Shown: piece by piece, positions 60,891 through 64,000 of the stretch | Layout of the letters: each line of letters starts with the position of its first letter | How positions within the stretch are numbered: position 1 is the stretch's first letter | Assembly (NCBI GenBank): GCA_003313425.1 | Contig: NHZP01000023.1 | Coordinates: forward strand, 496,001 to 560,000 | Length of the DNA stretch: 64,000 nt | Direction of reading: 5' to 3' | Source: Pseudopyrenochaeta lycopersici | Lineage: Eukaryota > Ascomycota > Dothideomycetes > Pleosporales > Pseudopyrenochaetaceae | Made by a program: the position numbers and the translations under genes | The notes under the pieces: generated by a model | Told to the model about the DNA's origin: nothing | The model's input: the letters and a program-made list of their open reading frames with translations, nothing else | The model's database searches: none

Positions 60891-61088
60891 AGCAAGGGAG
60901 GGGCTGTATTTCCTTTATTAAATTTTTATATATTTTTATATATTTAGTATTACACATACGCAGCGCAACCTCCTAGGCACATAAAAATAAGTTAAAATTA
61001 AACAAAATATTATTTAGAGTCGCTGGGAGGTCAATCTCCCTTACTGCGCGATTAAAAATAGTAGAGAAACTAGGGTGTTAAAGAATCT

Positions 61089-61144
61089 AGCTAATCAGCA
61101 ATTACTAGGTGAGCTTAGCGAGACCTGCTAAAATCTAATTAGCT
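61089..61144 (+). repeat. RLG-D hairpin repeat, copy B (after pol)
   Basis: 56 bp from AGCTAATCAGCAATT to TCTAATTAGCT, partner of 56319-56374. It lies about 200 bases after the end of the pol coding region. Confidence 0.8.
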
Positions 61145-61607
61145 GGACAACTTAATATCTGCGCTAACAGCTGTAACGTAACTATAAGGCTACAGAGCGA
61201 CAATTCAAAGATACAGAATTAATTAAAGAAGATAGAAGATAAGATAATTAATATTTTAAAGTGTGAAGGTAAGTTTAATAGCTGCGTTTAGTAGTAAGAT
61301 AAGACCTGCTTAGGAAACGTTTCTAAGTAGCTAACTCTTAAGAGGACCTGCTATGCTAGCTAATTAGGTAACAAGAAGGAGTTAAAATAATAGTAACTTT
61401 ACCTTCTACTACGTTAACAAGCCTTAGCGAGGCTTTTAAGTAAAGTTAGGGAGGGAAAGATACCCTCTGCTACTTAAACCCCCTCTAAATCTTAAGCCTG
61501 TAGTTAATCCTACAGGGCCTAAGTTTCTCTTTATTACTTCCTATTACTATCTATTAAAACTTTCTAAGGTAGATATATAAGTGCCTATTAGGTATAAACT
61601 TCAAGCA
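61145..61607. other. RLG-D inter-cistronic region
   Basis: No gene. It contains short inverted motifs such as AAGCCTTAGCGAGGCTT (about 61420-61436) and several GACCTGCT boxes related to the hairpin repeat. Confidence 0.4.
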
Positions 61608-61831
61608 ATGTTACAGCCGCCTTAGACACCTAAACAGCCTAGGAAGCGTCTACCCCTACTATTAGACCTAAATCCTTAACTAACTATAACTACAATTAAG
61701 CCTGCGCTAATAGAGATTATGTAATTTACTAGTAAAGAAGCTATTAAAGACTACAGAACTGAGCTTAAGCGTTATAGTAACGTTAAAGTCCCTTAGCACG
61801 CAGGGATTACAGTAGACACTTAGGTTTAAAG
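61608..61831 (+). pseudogene. Start of a third coding region in RLG-D, cut by hAT-2
   Basis: From about 61612 a frame reads MLQPP, then PKQPRKRLPLLLDLNP, ITTIKPALIEIM, and KEAIKDYRTELKRYSNVKV with RIP-type stops. It is truncated at the hAT-2 end at 61832. Its position after the second hairpin repeat parallels ORF3 of RLG-C, but I see no clear sequence similarity to it. Confidence 0.35.
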
Positions 61832-62164
61832 CAGGGTTGCCGTTTTTTAGTAATAGTAATTACTAAAAGTCTAATAGTAATTACTATTACTAAAAAATAG
61901 AAATTTATAATTAATAGTATTTAAGATATTTTACTAGCTAGCTTATTATATAGTAATTAAATTTAAGATAATGCTATATAAATAAACGTAGATAATTATT
62001 TACTTCTAATAGTTTTAAAGAAATATATATATATATATATATATACATATATTTTTAACTAAATAACTAACTAACTAACTAATTATATTTTTTTAATTTT
62101 ATATTACTTTACAAGTTTTTTTTTAGGTTTTTTTTAGTAAAAGTTATATATACCCTACTATTAT

Positions 62165-62359
62165 CCTATTTAAACTATAGACTCTAAATACTCTAGGTCT
62201 TTTAAATTAGAACTGAATAAAGTCTATATAGAAACTAGAATATTTTTTAATAGCTTTTAACTCCTCTATAGTATAAAATATCTTATTATAGATATTTAAA
62301 CTATCTAAAAAATATAAAATGTCTCTAATAAACTCTTCTTTTACAGCTAAAAAGTTCAT
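62165..62359 (-). pseudogene. Small frame in hAT-2, homologous to the hAT-1 minus-strand frame
   Basis: An ATG at 62359-62357 opens MNFLAVKEEFIRDILYFLDS and continues NIYNKIFYTIEELKAIKKYS and FYIDFI. One extra base then shifts the frame; in the next frame SSNLKDLEYLESIV follows to a TAA, matching the hAT-1 ending ASNLEAIDFL. So the frame is conserved but broken near its end. Function unknown. Confidence 0.5.
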
Positions 62360-62605
62360 ATTTATTTAGATAACTAAATATTTATATAAGTAGTATAATA
62401 TAAAATACTTTCTTAAAGAACTAAAGTAGTAAATAATTAAAAATATACTAAACTATATTTTAAAATTAGTTTTATAATACTTATAATACTTTATTAGAGT
62501 TACTACTTTGTTAGTAATAGTAATTACTATTACTATTATTAGTAAATAATATAGCTTTAGTAGTAGTATTATATATAATATAATATATTAAATTATTAAG
62601 CGTTA

Positions 62606-62757
62606 GGTTGTTAAGGTTGTTAAGGTTGTTAAGGTTGTTAAGGTTGTTAAGGTTGTTAAGGTTGTTAAGGTTGTTAAGGTTGTTAAGGTTGTTAAGGTTG
62701 TTAAGGTTGTTAAGGTTGTTAAGGTTGTTATTTAGGTTGTTAAGGTTATTAAGGTTG
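62606..62757. repeat. 9-bp minisatellite in hAT-2, about 17 units
   Basis: The unit AAGGTTGTT (GTTAAGGTT in another phase) is repeated about 17 times with little variation, followed by ACTTTAAAA units at about 62770-62800. It is strand-asymmetric (G and T on the plus strand). Confidence 0.92.
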
Positions 62758-63300
62758 TTATAAACGTTAAAAACTTTAAAAACTTTAAAAACTTTAATAA
62801 CTTAAGGTTATTATTTTACTAGTAATAGTAATTACTATTACTAATTAAAACTTTATAATTATATTTATTTCGATTATTTACTATATATATAGTTATATAT
62901 AAAGCTTAATAAAAATATGAAAGTAGAGTTAATATTAAAAGCTAAAATAAAATTTAACGTTTTTCTAATTAGGTTTTAGTACTACTATACATTTATATAG
63001 TAAGTACTAGTAATTATTTTTATAGACTAGTAATAGTAATTACTATAAAGAATTAACGTTACTTTTAAGAACTAAGTACTAAAACTAGAAACTTCTATAC
63101 TAATAGTATAGGTTTATACTATTTAATATTACTATATACTTATACTATAGATTATATAAGCTTTTAAGCTATATTCTATTTTTAGAACTAGTAATTACTA
63201 TTTACTATTTAGTAATTACTAATTACTAAGTAATAGTAATTACTAACAGTACCTAGTAATAGTAATTACTATTACTTAGTAAAACGGCAACCCTGGTATT

Positions 63301-63933
63301 AGAGATAGATCTAGTTTAGATATAAATAAATCTATAGATTTAGAAGATTATAATAGTGATAACGAGTTTTATAAAGATAATAATATTAATATAGTAGAAG
63401 AAAAAGAAGAAATATATATATATTTAGAAGAAGATAGAATATCTAAAGAAATATATATAGTTAACTATTATAAAGTAAATAAAATTAGACTACCTATTTT
63501 ATATAATATAGCTAAGGATTATTTATCTATATTAGCTACTTCTAATCCTAGCGAATCTACTTTTAGTAAAGTTAGTGATATAGTAACTAAAAAAAGAAAT
63601 AGATTATTACCTACTACTATAAAACAATTAATTTGCTTAAAATTGTGGAATATTATAGAAGATGAAGAATTACTATTAAATGATAATAAATATAACTTTA
63701 ATACTAGTACTACTATAAATACTAATATAAAAAATACTAATTTAGATAATATAATAGATATAGAAGATATAATAGATATAGAAGATATAATAGATATAGA
63801 AGATATAGAAGATCTAGAAGATAGAGACGATAGAGACGATAGAGACGATAGAGAAGATAGAGAAGATACAGAAGATTATAGTTCTTCTAGTAGGTTAAAT
63901 AGTAGTAATAGTAGTACTAATTATAGTATATAA
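63301..63933 (+). CDS. hAT transposase C-terminal part, open frame (partial)
   Basis: The frame is open from at least 63301 to TAA at 63931-63933, 210 codons; the first ATG (63643) is internal, so the 5' part or an upstream exon is missing. Residues from about 63511 form the hAT C-terminal dimerisation domain: RLPILYNIAKDYLSILATS, then NPSESTFSKVSDIVTKKRNR and LLPTTIKQLICLKLWNIIED. An acidic tail follows with repeated IDIEDI and DRDDRDD units, ending Ser/Asn-rich. Transposases of this family cut and paste elements with 8-bp duplications. Unlike every Ty3 gene in the window it has no stops, although CpA and TpG are almost absent. It directly abuts hAT-2. It may be part of a living element, a relic or a host gene. 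Confidence 0.65.
   Translation, partial: RDRSSLDINKSIDLEDYNSDNEFYKDNNINIVEEKEEIYIYLEEDRISKEIYIVNYYKVNKIRLPILYNIAKDYLSILATSNPSESTFSKVSDIVTKKRNRLLPTTIKQLICLKLWNIIEDEELLLNDNKYNFNTSTTINTNIKNTNLDNIIDIEDIIDIEDIIDIEDIEDLEDRDDRDDRDDREDREDTEDYSSSSRLNSSNSSTNYSI
63740..63880 (+). repeat. In-frame short repeats coding an acidic tail
   Basis: An 18-bp unit (ATAGATATAGAAGATATA) occurs about three times, followed by a 9-bp unit (GATAGAGAC or GATAGAGAA) about five times. Both keep the reading frame of the hAT protein and encode Asp/Glu/Ile and Asp/Glu/Arg repeats. Confidence 0.85.
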
Positions 63934-63963
63934 ACTAAATATAGCTTTAATTTTAATATAGAT

Positions 63964-64000
63964 CAGTGATGGGCAAAAATTAGTAATTACTATTTTTCAA
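63964..64000 (+). mobile_element. Left end of a hAT-type element (same family as the 8033 MITE)
   Basis: CAGTGATGGGCAAAAATTAG starts here and matches the terminal repeat of the MITE at 8033-8458 (CAGTGATGGG; inverted right end TTTTTGCCCATCACTG). The rest of the element lies beyond the window. Confidence 0.7.

Larger units (their letters stand above)
53870..61831 (+). mobile_element. RLG-D: Ty3-type retrotransposon remnant, relative of RLG-C
   Basis: Plus-strand coding order gag, hairpin repeat (56319-56374), pol (about 56.6-60.9 kb), hairpin repeat (61089-61144), then a further short coding region from 61608, cut by hAT-2 at 61832. Neither LTR could be identified, so the outer limits are approximate. 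The protein sequence parallels RLG-C throughout pol. RIP is heavy. Confidence 0.7.
61832..63295. mobile_element. hAT-2: 1.46-kb hAT-type element with an internal minisatellite
   Basis: Terminal repeats CAGGGTTGCCGTTTT and AAAACGGCAACCCTG are perfect inverted copies for 15 bases, with TAGTAATTACTA motifs just inside. Flanking octamers GTTTAAAG and GTATTAGA match at only 5 of 8, so insertion as a unit is not proven. The interior has a minus-strand frame shared with hAT-1 and a 9-bp minisatellite. There is no transposase. Confidence 0.75.

Noticed and set aside
62606..62757. Possible CRISPR-like array
   Set aside because: Units of 9 bp with no spacers in a eukaryotic transposon; a minisatellite.
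61832..63303. 8-bp target duplication for hAT-2
   Set aside because: GTTTAAAG and GTATTAGA agree at only 5 of 8 positions and the flanks do not read as continuous sequence, so I do not claim it.

Overview
The window looks like a piece of a filamentous ascomycete genome, most likely a plant-associated Dothideomycete. The basis is three-fold: genes with short 49-64 bp introns, a fungal GH6 cellobiohydrolase with a CBM1, and large AT-rich blocks whose transposon relics show the CpA-to-TpA (TpG-to-TpA) scars of repeat-induced point mutation (RIP). The species assignment is inference. No tRNA, rRNA, CRISPR or bacterial operon was seen.

Gene islands. (1) 1-6286, GC-balanced: the 3' end of an SH3-domain protein gene (+), a two-exon soluble epoxide hydrolase (+), and convergent to it a four-exon secreted GH6 cellobiohydrolase with CBM1 (-). 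(2) 36.6-39.6 kb: a 3-kb island with one three-exon gene (-) for a large fungal membrane protein of unknown function, with transposons on both sides. I rebuilt each gene by choosing splice sites that keep frame and restore family motifs.

AT-rich block 1 (6287-36.6 kb) is a nest of elements resolved by target-site duplications (TSDs). It starts with a 1.66-kb element with long inverted repeats, a 426-bp hAT-type foldback MITE and a 1.12-kb Tc1/mariner-like element. A complete Ty3 chromovirus, RLG-A (9865-36155, TSD ATTAG), follows. Inside RLG-A lie a 250-bp solo LTR (TSD TAGCC), which is itself split by an 11.8-kb minus-strand Ty3 element RLG-C (13268-25063), and a second chromovirus RLG-E (27861-35083, TSD TAAAC), which carries a young 378-bp repeat.

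AT-rich block 2 (39.65-64 kb) holds unclassified LTR-element remnants, RLG-B (41063-49847, minus, TSD GGTGT; a sister of RLG-A) interrupted by hAT-1 (44637-46471, TSD GTATAGGG), a truncated RLG-F (49850-53090), a second copy of the 378-bp repeat, a 40-bp tandem repeat, the coding remains of RLG-D (about 53.9-61.8 kb, a relative of RLG-C), hAT-2 (61832-63295), an intact hAT transposase C-terminal frame (63301-63933) and the left end of another hAT-type element.

Three observations deserve most attention. First, in RLG-C and RLG-D, pol is bracketed by two copies of a roughly 56-60 bp hairpin-forming repeat conserved between the two elements. Second, RLG-C carries about 4 kb of extra coding-like sequence downstream of pol, with an HxD...H-like pattern suggestive of a JmjC/2-oxoglutarate dioxygenase-type third ORF. 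Third, the hAT coding sequences are almost devoid of CpA and TpG yet remain open, unlike the stop-riddled Ty3 genes around them, and two hAT copies share a conserved reverse-strand small ORF.
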